64,000 nucleotides of DNA from Reyranella soli (GCF_007992495.1 NZ_BKAJ01000077.1:1-64000), one strand, 5' to 3'. Positions 28,603 to 37,485 are shown, counted from the first letter of the stretch. Notes: a model not told the origin generated them from the letters alone. A program made the numbers and translations.

Positions 28603-29750
28603 GCGCGCTCGAAAAGGACGCCTGGCGCATCACCTTCTCCGAGGTGAAGGCTGCGGCCGAAGACATCATCGAGGAAGCCCGTCGCGGCCGGATGTTCATC
28701 CTGGTCGACGACGAGGACCGCGAGAACGAGGGCGACCTCGTCATCCCGGCTCAATGGGCGACGCCCGACGCCATCAACTTCATGGCCAAGCACGCGCGTG
28801 GCCTGATCTGCCTGGCGCTGACCCGCGAGCGCGTCGAACAGCTCGGCCTGCCGCTGATGGCGCAGAACAACGGCACCCGCCACCAGACCGCCTTCACCGT
28901 GTCGATCGAGGCGCGCGAGGGCGTGACCACAGGCATCTCGGCCGCCGACCGCGCTCGTACCGTCGCGGTGGCGATCGATCCCTCGTGCGGGCCGCAGGAC
29001 ATCGTGACGCCGGGCCACGTCTTCCCGCTGGTGGCGCGCGAAGGCGGCACGCTGGAGCGCACCGGCCACACCGAGGCCGCCGTCGACCTGGCGCGGCTCG
29101 CCGGGCTCACGCCGGCGGGTGTCGTCTGCGAGATCATGAACGACGACGGCACGATGGCCCGTCGCAACGATCTCATCACCTTCGCCCAGCGCCACGGACT
29201 CAAGATCGGCACCATCGCCGACCTGATCGCCTATCGCCGGCGCTACGATTCGATCGTCCGGCGGCTGAGCGAGACCACCTTCACCAGCATCTACGGCGGC
29301 GACTTCCGCTGCGTCATCTACGTGAACAAGGTGACGATGGCCCAGCACCTCGCCCTGGTGAAGGGCGACCCGGCGGCGGGCGGCCCGGTCATGGTGCGCA
29401 TGCACGCCGTCAACATCTTCACCGATGTGCTCGGCCAGAGGAACACCGGCCGCGGCGGCGAGATCGAGGCCTCCATGCAGGAGATCGCCAAGGAGGGCAG
29501 GGGCGTGATCGTGCTGATCCGCGAGCCGCCGACCGTCATGCTGTCCGAGCAGCGGCGCCGCGCCGGCGAGGCGATCGAGCCTGCAGGTGGCGAGCTGCGC
29601 GACTATGGAGTCGGCGCCCAGATCCTGATCGACCTCGGCGTGCGCGAGATGGTGCTGCTCAGTCACAGCAACAAGTCCGTCGTCGGCCTCGAAGGCTTTG
29701 GTCTGAAGATCGTCGGCCAGAAGCCGGTTCCCGGCAGACCGGCCCGCTAG
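28599..29750 (+). CDS. ribB: Dihydroxybutanone-phosphate synthase with inactive GTP-cyclohydrolase-like domain (RibBX)
   Basis: 383 aa. The N-terminal RibB domain (about 12-215) is complete: ILVDDEDRENEGDLV binds the metal and RHQTAFTVSIEAREGVTTGI and the second-metal segment THTEAAVDLARLAG-type TGHTEAAVDLA follow. It converts ribulose 5-phosphate to the four-carbon unit of riboflavin. The C-terminal half has the GTP cyclohydrolase II fold (HLALVKGDP, GVGAQILIDLGVREMVLLSH, GLEGFGLKIV). It lacks the three zinc cysteines, though: VRMHAVNIFTDVLGQRNTGR replaces the H-S-x-C-x-T-G-D-x8-C-D-C pattern. It should therefore not hydrolyse GTP. A genuine RibA should be elsewhere on the chromosome. Confidence 0.93.
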   Translation: MSALEKDAWRITFSEVKAAAEDIIEEARRGRMFILVDDEDRENEGDLVIPAQWATPDAINFMAKHARGLICLALTRERVEQLGLPLMAQNNGTRHQTAFTVSIEAREGVTTGISAADRARTVAVAIDPSCGPQDIVTPGHVFPLVAREGGTLERTGHTEAAVDLARLAGLTPAGVVCEIMNDDGTMARRNDLITFAQRHGLKIGTIADLIAYRRRYDSIVRRLSETTFTSIYGGDFRCVIYVNKVTMAQHLALVKGDPAAGGPVMVRMHAVNIFTDVLGQRNTGRGGEIEASMQEIAKEGRGVIVLIREPPTVMLSEQRRRAGEAIEPAGGELRDYGVGAQILIDLGVREMVLLSHSNKSVVGLEGFGLKIVGQKPVPGRPAR

Positions 29751-29752
29751 CC

Positions 29753-30229
29753 ATGTCAACTCGCACGGAAACACCGACGGCCCGACCGGCGGTCGCCGGA
29801 GTGAAAGGTGCGCGCATCCTGATCGTGGAATCGCGCTACTACGCCGAGATCGCCGACGCCCTGATCGAGGGCGCCGAGCGCGAGATCGGCAAGAGCGGCG
29901 CGGTGAGCGAGCGCATCGTCGTGCCGGGCGCCTTCGAGATCCCGGGGGCCATTGCCCTGGCGGCCGACCACTATGACGGCTTCGTCGCGCTGGGCTGCGT
30001 CATCCGCGGCGAGACCACGCACTACGACTATGTCTGCGGCGAGAGTGCGCGCGGCCTGATGGATCTCTCCGTCCGCGAACGGCTGTCGATCGGCTATGGC
30101 ATCGTCACGGTCGACACGATGGAGCAGGCGAAGGCCCGCGCCTTCACCAACCGCGGCGACAAGGGCGGCGATGCCGCGCATGCCTGCCTTGCCATGGTGG
30201 CGCTCAGCCGCCGCTGGCGGAACGCATGA
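29753..30229 (+). CDS. ribH: 6,7-dimethyl-8-ribityllumazine synthase
   Basis: 158 aa from the ATG at 29753, 3 bases after ribBX. The family core is ILIVESRYYAEIADALIEGA, VPGAFEIPGAIALAA, FVALGCVIRGETTHYDYVC (with the catalytic-site H of RGETTHYD) and NRGDKGGDAAHACLAMVAL. It condenses the RibB and RibD products to lumazine. The protein forms pentamers or 60-mers. The stop overlaps the nusB ATG at 30226. Confidence 0.96.
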   Translation: MSTRTETPTARPAVAGVKGARILIVESRYYAEIADALIEGAEREIGKSGAVSERIVVPGAFEIPGAIALAADHYDGFVALGCVIRGETTHYDYVCGESARGLMDLSVRERLSIGYGIVTVDTMEQAKARAFTNRGDKGGDAAHACLAMVALSRRWRNA

Positions 30230-30705
30230 GCGCACAGCCGATACAGGGCTTTGGCTCCAGCAAGCGCCAAGCCGCGCGCATGGCGGCCGTGCAGGCGATC
30301 TTTCAATGGCAGGAGGGCGAGCACGGTCCGGCCGAGATCATTGACCAGTTCCTGAACGTGCGCCGGAGTGAGGGGGGCGAGGGCGGCATGCGCCGCGATG
30401 CCGACCAGCCGCTGTTCAAGGACGTCGTCCAAGGCGCCGTCGCGCACAAGGCGGAGCTCGAGCAGACCCTGACCGGCGCGCTGGCGCAGGACTGGACCTG
30501 GGAGCGTACCGATCGGCTGGTGCGCGCCATCCTGCTCGCCGGCGCCTACGAGCTGATCCATCGCAAGGACGTGCCGCCCAAGGTGGCGATCAGCGAATAT
30601 GTCGAGATCGCCAACGCCTTCTATGACCAGGGCGAGCAGAATTTCGTCAATTCGGTGCTCGATCGCGTGGCGCGCCAGTCGCGTTCTCCCGAGCTCGCGA
30701 GCTAG
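30226..30705 (+). CDS. nusB: Transcription antitermination factor NusB
   Basis: 159 aa. SKRQAARMAAVQAIFQWQ at the N-terminus and RLVRAILLAGAYELIHRKD, PPKVAISEYVEIANAFYDQG and FVNSVLDRVAR at the C-terminus are the NusB helical bundle. With NusE it binds boxA RNA and supports rRNA antitermination. Coupling after ribH is conserved in proteobacteria. Confidence 0.96.
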   Translation: MSAQPIQGFGSSKRQAARMAAVQAIFQWQEGEHGPAEIIDQFLNVRRSEGGEGGMRRDADQPLFKDVVQGAVAHKAELEQTLTGALAQDWTWERTDRLVRAILLAGAYELIHRKDVPPKVAISEYVEIANAFYDQGEQNFVNSVLDRVARQSRSPELAS

Positions 30706-30708
30706 CGC

Positions 30709-31674
30709 ATGCGCCGCCGGCGCATCGGCGAATTCGAGTTGATCGCCCGCTACTTCGCGCCGTTGGCCAAAAGCTTTCCCGGCGCCGGCGGGCTTTTGAG
30801 CGACAACGCTTTCCTGCCGTCCGACGCGAGGCGCGATCTCGTCGTCAAGACCGACACGGTGGTCGCGGGCGTGCATTTCCTGGCCGATGAGAAGCCCGAG
30901 CTGGTGGCGGCCAAGGCGCTGCGTGTCTGTCTGTCCGATCTCGCCGCGGGCGGCGGCGAGCCATTCGCCTACCAGCTCTCGCTGTCGCTGCCGACGTCGT
31001 GGAGCGAGCGCTGGATCGCGGGCTTTGCGCGTGGCCTTGCCGCCGATCAGCGGCGCTACGGCATCGTGCTGAGCGGCGGCGATACCGTGACGACGCCGGG
31101 GCCGCTCACCGTCACGGTGACGGCGTTCGGTCGCGTGCCGCATGAGCGCGGCCTGACGCGCGGCGGTGCGCGGGCGGGTGATCGTCTCTTCGTCACCGGC
31201 ACGATCGGCGATGGCGCGCTCGGCCTGCTGGCAGCGCGGGGACGAATCTCTTCTTCAGCACTCGAGAAGCGCTATCGCTTGCCGCAGCCGCGCTCAGGCC
31301 TGGGACCGCGACTGGTCGGCGTCGCAAGTGCAGTCGCCGATGTTTCCGATGGACTCCTGGCCGATGCCGGCCACATTGCCGAGGCATCGCGGCTTGCCGT
31401 TCGCATCGAGCGCGAGCGCGTGCCGCTCTCTGCTGCTGCCCGGCGCTTCGTTGCAGCCGAGCCCGTGCTGTGGGCGAACGTCCTGGGTGGCGGCGACGAT
31501 TACGAACTCGTGATCGCCGTATCGCCACGCAAGCAAGCGGCGTTGCTCGCAGCAGCGCGCGCGGCAAAGGTCAAGGTCACCGCCATCGGCACCTTCACGC
31601 GCGGCAAGGGCGTCGAACTGACGATCGCCGGCCGCCCGGTCCGCGCCCCACGCAAGGGCTACGTTCACTTCTAA
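30709..31674 (+). CDS. thiL: Thiamine-monophosphate kinase, partly diverged motifs
   Basis: 321 aa, starting RRRRIGEFELIARYFAPLAK as alphaproteobacterial ThiL does. It phosphorylates thiamine phosphate to the diphosphate cofactor. Seen: LVVKTDTVVAGVHF, VCLSDLAAGGGEP, VLSGGDTVTTPGPLTVTVTAFG, DRLFVTGTIGDGALGL, ADVSDGLLADAGHIAEAS and NVLGGGDDYELVIAV. The N-terminal metal/ATP motif that usually reads DDAA is SDNAF here, and NLSDLAAMGA is CLSDLAAGGG, so activity may be altered. It starts 3 bases after nusB. Confidence 0.9.
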   Translation: MRRRRIGEFELIARYFAPLAKSFPGAGGLLSDNAFLPSDARRDLVVKTDTVVAGVHFLADEKPELVAAKALRVCLSDLAAGGGEPFAYQLSLSLPTSWSERWIAGFARGLAADQRRYGIVLSGGDTVTTPGPLTVTVTAFGRVPHERGLTRGGARAGDRLFVTGTIGDGALGLLAARGRISSSALEKRYRLPQPRSGLGPRLVGVASAVADVSDGLLADAGHIAEASRLAVRIERERVPLSAAARRFVAAEPVLWANVLGGGDDYELVIAVSPRKQAALLAAARAAKVKVTAIGTFTRGKGVELTIAGRPVRAPRKGYVHF

Positions 31675-31783
31675 TGTCGTCGCCGCGCCGTGGACGGCCA
31701 TAAGCAAACCTAAGTCATAGCTGCACTGCAGGGCCGCCTATTCGCTTGGGGCAGGGGAGCCGGGCGACTAGAGTGCGCGCCCA

Positions 31784-33016
31784 ATGGACGGATCGATAAA
31801 GGTCGAGCAGACGCAACCGGTGTCGGGTGGCGGCATCCCGCGCCGTTCGCTGCGCAACATCGGGCTCCTCGCCACCTGCCAGGCGCTGACCCAGAGCAGC
31901 AACACGTTGATGTTCGCCTCCTCGGCGCTCGCCGTGCTGACCATCGTGTCGCCCGACATGCGCATGTGGGCGAACCTGCCCGTCACCATGCAGCATCTCG
32001 GCGTCATGCTGTCGGTGTTCCCGGCCTCGATGCTGATGATGCGCCGCGGCCGCAAGTTCGGCTTCCGCACCGGCTCGCTGATGGGCATGGTCGGCGCCTC
32101 CCTTGCGGCGATCGGGCTCGGCATGGGCAGCTTCCTGGTGATGTGCCTGGGCGGCCTGTGCCTGGGCTATGCCGTCGCCAACATGCAGCTCTATCGCTTC
32201 GCCGCCGTCGAGCTTGCGCCTGGCCACTTCCGCGCCCAGGCGATTTCCTATGTGACGGCGGGCGGCGTCATCGCCGGCATCCTCGGTCCTGGCTTGGCGC
32301 GCCTCACACCTGATCTCTGGTTGCCGCTGTTCCAGGCGAGCTTCTGCGCCGTCATCGTCATCCACGTCGTCGTCTTCACCGTGTTGGGCTTCATCGAGTT
32401 TCCGCCCGTGAAGTCGGAGGACCAATCGGGTCCGCAACGCCCCCTGTTCGAGATCGTGACGCAGCCGGCCTATATGGTTGCCTGCGCCGGCGCGGTGATC
32501 GCCTTCGGCGTGATGTCCTTCGTCATGGCCGCCTCGCCGCTGGCCATCGTGATGTGCGGCCTCAAGGCCACCGAGGCGCCGATCACCATCTTCGTTCACG
32601 TCATGGGCATGTTCGTGCCGGCCTTCTTCACCGGCAACCTGATCGCCCGCTTCGGCGTGTTCAACATGATGATGGTCGGCATCGCGCTCCTGGTGCTGGG
32701 CGTCGTCGTCGCCCTGACCGGCGTCACCGAGTGGCACTTCCGTATCGCCCTTGGCCTGAACGGCGTCGGCTGGAACTTCATGTTCGTCGGCGCCACGACC
32801 TTGCTCACCACGACCTATCGTCAGGCCGAGCGCGGCAAGGCGCAGGCCTTCAACGATTTCATGGTGTTCGGCACCACGGCGACGGCGAGCCTGATGGCCT
32901 CCGTTGTCCTGGAGGTTCAGGGCTGGGCGATGCTCAACTATTTCGCGCTCGCCCTGGTGCTGATCGCCTTCCTGGTCATCGGCGTCTTCCGCCTGCGCCA
33001 TCCCGCCCGCGTCTGA
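31784..33016 (+). CDS. MFS transporter
   Basis: 410 aa with about 12 hydrophobic helices. Features are LATCQALTQSSNTLMFASSALAVL in helix 1, a short loop with RRGRKFGFRTG in place of the usual helix 2-3 motif, and AEVE/RFAAVELAPGHFRAQAISYVTAGG in the middle. The second half ends YFALALVLIAFLVIGVFRLRH. The pattern matches YfdC/NreB-like alphaproteobacterial MFS proteins of unknown substrate that sit next to thiL or hppA. A hairpin follows the gene. Confidence 0.85.
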   Translation: MDGSIKVEQTQPVSGGGIPRRSLRNIGLLATCQALTQSSNTLMFASSALAVLTIVSPDMRMWANLPVTMQHLGVMLSVFPASMLMMRRGRKFGFRTGSLMGMVGASLAAIGLGMGSFLVMCLGGLCLGYAVANMQLYRFAAVELAPGHFRAQAISYVTAGGVIAGILGPGLARLTPDLWLPLFQASFCAVIVIHVVVFTVLGFIEFPPVKSEDQSGPQRPLFEIVTQPAYMVACAGAVIAFGVMSFVMAASPLAIVMCGLKATEAPITIFVHVMGMFVPAFFTGNLIARFGVFNMMMVGIALLVLGVVVALTGVTEWHFRIALGLNGVGWNFMFVGATTLLTTTYRQAERGKAQAFNDFMVFGTTATASLMASVVLEVQGWAMLNYFALALVLIAFLVIGVFRLRHPARV

Positions 33017-33033
33017 AGCCAAGCCCTTGACGC

Positions 33034-33052
33034 AGCGGGGCTTTTCCCCGCT
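33034..33052 (+). terminator. Hairpin after the MFS gene
   Basis: AGCGGGG-ctttt-CCCCGCT is a 7-bp perfect stem 18 bases after the stop at 33016. No T run follows on the plus strand, so termination would be weak. Confidence 0.45.
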
Positions 33053-33170
33053 ACGGGTTGCGCAGATTGTGGCGTTCTGCCATTTTCCGCCCGCCTCGCG
33101 CCGGGGGAGAGCTTGATACTTCGGCACGCGCCAGGCTGGAAATGCCGTCAAAACAATAGGTTAGCCAACA

Positions 33171-35276
33171 ATGTCTACCGTTATCTGGGCCGTCGTCGCC
33201 TGCGGTATCATCGCCGTGCTCTACGGCGTCGTTACCGCATCGCGGGTCATGGCCGCCGACTCCGGCACTGCGCGCATGCAAGAGATCGCGCAGGCTATCC
33301 AGGAGGGCGCTGCCGCCTACCTGCGCCGCCAGTACACGACCATCGCCATCGTCGGCGTCGTCGTCCTGGTCATCCTCTTCATTCTGCTCGGCAAGCATGC
33401 CGCCGTCGGCTTCCTGATCGGCGCGGTGCTCTCGGGTGCGACCGGCTTCATCGGCATGAACGTGTCGGTGCGCGCCAACGTGCGCACGGCCGTCGCCGCG
33501 CAGAAGAGCCTGGGGCAGGGCCTCGACCTCGCCTTCAAGGCGGGCGCGGTGACCGGCATGTTGGTCGCTGGCCTCGCCCTGCTGGGCGTCGTCGGCTACT
33601 TCGCCGTTCTCATGAAGATGGGCGTCGCCCCGGGCAGCCGCGAGATGATCGACGCGCTGGTGGCGCTTGGCTTCGGCGCCTCGCTGATCTCGATCTTCGC
33701 CCGTCTCGGCGGCGGCATCTTCACCAAGGGTGCGGACGTCGGCGGCGACATGGTTGGCAAGGTCGAAGCCGGCATTCCGGAAGATGACCCCCGCAACCCG
33801 GCCACCATCGCCGACAACGTGGGCGACAACGTCGGCGACTGCGCCGGCATGGCCGCCGACCTGTTCGAGACCTACGCGGTGACCACCGTCGCCACCATGG
33901 TCCTGGCCTCGATCTTCTTCGCGGCCGATCCGGCGCTGGTCTACAAGCTGATGGTCTATCCGCTGGCCATCGGCGGCGCCTGCATCATCACCTCGATCAT
34001 CGGCACCTACTTCGTCCGCCTCGGCTCCGACGGCGGCATCATGTGGGCGATGTACAAGGGCGTGATCGCGGCCGCCGTGCTGTCGATCCCGGCCATCTGG
34101 TTCGTCACCGACTGGGTGATCGGCAACGCCACCGTGCTCAAGGTCGGCGATCGCCAGTTCACCGGCATGACGCTGTTCTGGTGCTCGCTGGTCGGTCTCG
34201 CCATCACCGGCCTGATCGTGTGGATCACCGAGTACTACACCGGCACCGACTACCGTCCGGTCAAGGCCGTCGCCCAGGCGTCGGTCACCGGCCACGGCAC
34301 CAACGTCATCGCGGGTCTCGCGATGTCGATGGAAGCCACGGCCCTGCCAGCGCTGCTGATCTGCGCCGGCATCGTGGTCTGCTACGTGCTGGCCGGCCTG
34401 TTCGGCATCGCCATCGCCACGACTGCGATGCTGGCGCTTGCCGGCATGGTGGTGGCGCTCGACGCCTACGGCCCGGTCACCGACAATGCCGGCGGCATTG
34501 CCGAAATGGCCGGCCTGCCGAAGGAAGTGCGCAAGAACACCGACGCGCTCGATGCCGTCGGCAACACCACCAAGGCAGTCACCAAGGGCTACGCCATCGC
34601 GTCGGCGGGCCTGGGTGCGCTGGTGCTGTTCGCGGCCTACACGTCGGACCTCGACTACTTCATCGCCCAGGGCAAGCTCGGCGTGAAGGCGGTCAGCTTC
34701 TCGCTGCAGAACCCCTACGTCGTCGTCGGCCTGCTGATCGGCGGCGGCTTGCCGTACCTGTTCGGCGGCATGTCGATGCTGGCTGTCGGCCGCGCCGCGC
34801 AGTCGGTGGTCGAAGAGGTTCGTCGGCAGTTCAAGGAGAAGCCCGGCATCATGCAGGGCACTGACCGGCCGGATTACGGCCGCGCCGTCGACATGCTCAC
34901 CAAGGCCGCGATCAAGGAGATGATGATCCCGTCGCTGCTGCCGGTGCTGTCGCCGATCGTGCTGTACTTCGTGATCGCGGCGATCGCCGGCAAGGCCGAC
35001 GCCTTCGCTGCGGTCGGCGCCATGCTGCTGGGCGTCATCGTCACCGGCATCTTCGTCGCCATCTCGATGACGGCGGGCGGCGGTGCCTGGGACAACGCCA
35101 AGAAGTACATCGAAGAGGGCCATTTCGGCGGCAAGGGATCGGATGCCCACAAGGCGGCCGTGACCGGCGACACCGTCGGCGACCCGTACAAGGACACGGC
35201 GGGCCCCGCCGTGAACCCGATGATCAAGATCACCAACATCGTGGCCCTGCTGCTGCTCGCCGTGCTCGCCCACTGA
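33171..35276 (+). CDS. hppA: K+-independent proton-translocating membrane pyrophosphatase
   Basis: 701 aa with about 16 membrane helices, the usual length. It couples hydrolysis of pyrophosphate to proton pumping. The pyrophosphate site is TKGADVGGDMVGKVEAGIPE plus EDDPRNPATIADNVGDNVGD; the later acidic motifs are VTDNAGGIAEMAG and GDTVGDPYKDTAGPAVNPMI. LDAVGNTTKAVTKGYAI has Lys after GNTT, the mark of the K+-independent class. A strong terminator follows directly. Confidence 0.96.
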   Translation: MSTVIWAVVACGIIAVLYGVVTASRVMAADSGTARMQEIAQAIQEGAAAYLRRQYTTIAIVGVVVLVILFILLGKHAAVGFLIGAVLSGATGFIGMNVSVRANVRTAVAAQKSLGQGLDLAFKAGAVTGMLVAGLALLGVVGYFAVLMKMGVAPGSREMIDALVALGFGASLISIFARLGGGIFTKGADVGGDMVGKVEAGIPEDDPRNPATIADNVGDNVGDCAGMAADLFETYAVTTVATMVLASIFFAADPALVYKLMVYPLAIGGACIITSIIGTYFVRLGSDGGIMWAMYKGVIAAAVLSIPAIWFVTDWVIGNATVLKVGDRQFTGMTLFWCSLVGLAITGLIVWITEYYTGTDYRPVKAVAQASVTGHGTNVIAGLAMSMEATALPALLICAGIVVCYVLAGLFGIAIATTAMLALAGMVVALDAYGPVTDNAGGIAEMAGLPKEVRKNTDALDAVGNTTKAVTKGYAIASAGLGALVLFAAYTSDLDYFIAQGKLGVKAVSFSLQNPYVVVGLLIGGGLPYLFGGMSMLAVGRAAQSVVEEVRRQFKEKPGIMQGTDRPDYGRAVDMLTKAAIKEMMIPSLLPVLSPIVLYFVIAAIAGKADAFAAVGAMLLGVIVTGIFVAISMTAGGGAWDNAKKYIEEGHFGGKGSDAHKAAVTGDTVGDPYKDTAGPAVNPMIKITNIVALLLLAVLAH

Positions 35277-35300
35277 GCGGACAACAGGTCGTAAAGAGAA

Positions 35301-35329
35301 AGCCCCGGTCGCAGGACCGGGGCTTTTTT
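35301..35329 (+). terminator. Rho-independent terminator after hppA
   Basis: AGCCCCGGTC-gcag-GACCGGGGCT, a 10-bp perfect stem with a 4-base loop and a following T run, lies 25 bases after the hppA stop. Confidence 0.93.
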
Positions 35330-35332
35330 CTT

Positions 35333-35474
35333 TTGCCGGAGCGCGGACCTCCAGGTCCGCTCATGTTCTTCCGGACCGCGAGCCTCTGGCTCGCTTATGC
35401 TCATGAGCGCGCAGGATGCGCGCGGTCCGGAAGACGAAGACCATGAGCGGACCTGGAGGTCCGCGCTCCGGCAA
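35333..35474 (+). repeat. Long intergenic palindrome with 33-bp perfect arms
   Basis: The arms 35333-35365 and 35442-35474 are exact reverse complements (they begin TTGCCGGAGCGCGGACCTCC). A second nested pair, TTCTTCCGGACCGCG and CGCGGTCCGGAAGA, lies inside. The element fills the gap between the hppA terminator and the 3' end of the leftward bamE gene. It shares the core GCGGACCTCCAGGTCCGC with the element at 44836-44907. Confidence 0.88.
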
Positions 35475-35478
35475 GGCC

Positions 35479-35949
35479 TCAGGGACCGCCGCCGGTCGGC
35501 GCGCCCGGGTTGCTCTGCTGCCTGGGACCGCTGAACTTGCCGACGTTGCCCAGGATCTGCTCCAGCACCGTCAGCTCCTTGCCCGAGGTCGGCGTGATGC
35601 GCGAGACCATGGTGACGTTCTGCGCATCCTTGAGGTCGTAGTACTTGATGTTGGCGACGCGGCCCTGCTCGTTGAAGGTGATCTGGATCACGTTCTGCTC
35701 GGCGATCCACGGCCGCGACGGGCCCCAGTTTTCCTGCTTCTCGGTGATGTAGTACCAGACGTTGGGATTGAAGGTTCCTACGGCCGATGGCGAGCCGACC
35801 AGGCGCACGACGTCCTCGCGGCTCTGGCTGCCGACCTCGAGCTTGTCGACGGTGCCCGGCGCCGGCGCGAAGCCCCTGATGTCGCCGTAGGGCTCACAGG
35901 CGGCCGACAGCAGGGCAGCGGCAAGGACAAGCGGGACGGTGCGACGCAT
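35479..35949 (-). CDS. bamE: Outer membrane assembly lipoprotein, BamE/SmpA family
   Basis: 156 aa from the ATG at 35949. MRRTVPLVLAAALLSAAC is a lipoprotein signal with the lipobox L-S-A-A-C. The BamE fold follows: DKLEVGSQSREDVVRLVGSP, WYYITEKQE and VIQITFNEQGRVANIKYYD. BamE is part of the BAM complex that inserts beta-barrel proteins into the outer membrane. The C-terminal tail (EQILGNVGKFSGPRQQ...) is the alphaproteobacterial extension. It is divergent from the respiratory-complex chaperone gene, as often seen in alphaproteobacteria. Confidence 0.9.
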   Translation of the reverse strand: MRRTVPLVLAAALLSAACEPYGDIRGFAPAPGTVDKLEVGSQSREDVVRLVGSPSAVGTFNPNVWYYITEKQENWGPSRPWIAEQNVIQITFNEQGRVANIKYYDLKDAQNVTMVSRITPTSGKELTVLEQILGNVGKFSGPRQQSNPGAPTGGGP

Positions 35950-36033
35950 GGACGGCTTCTGGGGTTCGTCGGAAAGAGGGACCGCAAGATGTCGTGATGG
36001 CCGCGTCGGGTCAACCGACGGTACGGGAGCAAC

Positions 36034-36528
36034 TTGGTGTTCAAGCGAAAGAATCCCCATGTGGCGTTTGCCGCCGCGCTCTATGCGCGCACGGCCGAGC
36101 AAGCGCGTGAGCCCGTGCTGTTCGAGGCCTGCGGCATTCCCGACACGCTCGACGGCCGCTTCGACTCACTGGCCCTTCACGCAGCCCTCATGATCGATCG
36201 CCTGCGGCGCGAGCCGGACGGCGAGGGGCTTGCACAGGCATTCTTCGACGCCATGTTCCGCCACCTCGACCTCACCCTGCGCGAGATCGGTGTGCAGGAC
36301 CTGGGCGTGGGGCGGCGCATCAAGATCATGGCCGAAGGGCTGCATGGCCGGGCCCTGGCTTATCGCGAGGCCCTGGCCGGCGGTCCGGCGCCGCTCAGCG
36401 ACGTCTTGCGCCGCAACGCCTACGGCGGTAGGTCGCCCGGCGATACCGAGGTCGAGCGGCTGGAGGCCCATATCCGTGACTATGCGGCGCGGTTGGCCAA
36501 CACGCCGCGGCTTGAGTTAACAAAGTAG
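36034..36528 (+). CDS. Ubiquinol-cytochrome c chaperone family protein
   Basis: 164 aa from the GTG at 36034. AAALYARTAEQAREPVLFEACGIPDTLDGRFDSLALHAALMIDRL and FFDAMFRHLDLTLREIGVQDLGVGRRIK are the Cbp3/UQCC1-type helical core (quoted in parts). In mitochondria this family helps assembly of cytochrome b. In bacteria it is presumed to help the bc1 complex. It pairs with the yceD gene 9 bases downstream, a conserved alphaproteobacterial arrangement. Confidence 0.88.
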   Translation: MVFKRKNPHVAFAAALYARTAEQAREPVLFEACGIPDTLDGRFDSLALHAALMIDRLRREPDGEGLAQAFFDAMFRHLDLTLREIGVQDLGVGRRIKIMAEGLHGRALAYREALAGGPAPLSDVLRRNAYGGRSPGDTEVERLEAHIRDYAARLANTPRLELTK

Positions 36529-36537
36529 ATTAAGAAA

Positions 36538-37122
36538 ATGAACCAAAGAGCTGAAATTAACCAAAAATCAGAACTTGAACGTGTCGTTGACCTCGACCGC
36601 ATGGGGCCATCCGGCACGGCGCTCGAGATCGCGCCCAGCGACAGCGAACGCGCCGCGCTGGCCAAGCGCTTCGGCTTCCTCAGCCTGCCGGTCTTTTCCG
36701 CCCGGGTGACCGTCGATCGTCTTGTCGGCGGCCAGATCGTGGTCGAAGGCCGGCTGCGCGGCCGCATCGTGCAGGCCTGCGTGCTCACCCTCGAGCCGGT
36801 GAACCAGGATCTCGACGAGACTTTCCGCATCGTCTTCAAGCCGGACATGGCCGACGATCGCGACCCGGAAAGCGGCGAGGCCGTGCTGAATTCGCAGGCC
36901 GACGCCCCCGAGCCGCTCACGGGAAATATGCTCGATATCGGCGAAATCGTCGCCGAGCAGCTGTCTTTGGCCGCCGATCCCTATCCGCGGCGGCCCGGCG
37001 CCAAGCTGGAAGACGTGCTGCCAAAGCCCCGTCACGGCGGCAGAAAAGGCCAGCCGGAGCAGCGCCGGCATCCCTTCGCCGGGCTGGCCGCCCTCAGAGA
37101 CAAACCGCGCCGCGGCCGCTAA
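36538..37122 (+). CDS. yceD: YceD family protein (DUF177)
   Basis: 194 aa. The DUF177 core is LPVFSARVTVDRLVGGQIVVEG, RLRGRIVQACVLTLEPVNQDLDE (the conserved Cys in QACVLT), DIGEIVAEQLSLAADPYPR and a Lys/Arg-rich C-terminus. In E. coli and plants YceD is linked to 23S rRNA processing or accumulation. It lies upstream of rpmF, as in most bacteria, though here with 116 bp between. Confidence 0.88.
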   Translation: MNQRAEINQKSELERVVDLDRMGPSGTALEIAPSDSERAALAKRFGFLSLPVFSARVTVDRLVGGQIVVEGRLRGRIVQACVLTLEPVNQDLDETFRIVFKPDMADDRDPESGEAVLNSQADAPEPLTGNMLDIGEIVAEQLSLAADPYPRRPGAKLEDVLPKPRHGGRKGQPEQRRHPFAGLAALRDKPRRGR

Positions 37123-37165
37123 ATTGTTGCGGTGCTGAGACGTTTTAGCTAGAGAGTGCCGCCTG

Positions 37166-37197
37166 CCGCGCCTATAGAGCGCGGCCGCAGCTTTTTT
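37166..37197 (+). terminator. Possible attenuator or terminator before rpmF
   Basis: CCGCGC-ctataga-GCGCGG is a 6-bp stem, followed 7 bases later by a TTTTTT run (to about 37197). It lies in the yceD-rpmF gap and could partly end transcription or attenuate entry to rpmF. Confidence 0.4.
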
Positions 37198-37238
37198 GGG
37201 GCCAGGCCAGTGGGCCGGTCCCGTCCGTGGAGATCGTC

Positions 37239-37433
37239 ATGGCCGTTCCCAAGAAGAAGGTTTCGAAGTCCCGCCGCAACATGCGCCGGTCCCATCACGC
37301 CCTGCCGTCGATGGCTTATCTCGAGTGCAAGAACTGCGGTGAGCTGAAGCGCCCACACACGGTGTGCTCGCACTGCGGCTACTATCGCGAGGACATGCCG
37401 GTCCTGGCGGACACCGCGTCGGCCGAGAAGTAG
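37239..37433 (+). CDS. rpmF: 50S ribosomal protein L32
   Basis: 64 aa. MAVPKKKVSKSRRNMRRSHH is the typical basic start of L32. The zinc-ribbon cysteines are CKNC and CSHC, so this is the four-Cys (zinc-binding) form. GGAG lies 7 bases before the ATG. It heads the fatty-acid synthesis genes plsX-fabH, the conserved rpmF-plsX-fabH order. Confidence 0.97.
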   Translation: MAVPKKKVSKSRRNMRRSHHALPSMAYLECKNCGELKRPHTVCSHCGYYREDMPVLADTASAEK

Positions 37434-37485
37434 GCTGTAGCACGCTGCCGGCGATGGGCTGGCACCCGACTAGCGGAGCATTGCG

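Noticed and set aside
33051..35273. Leftward open frame of 740 codons across hppA
   Set aside because: It is the high-GC antisense shadow of hppA: very rich in Arg, His, Asp and Gln, with no domain. The plus-strand protein is unmistakable.
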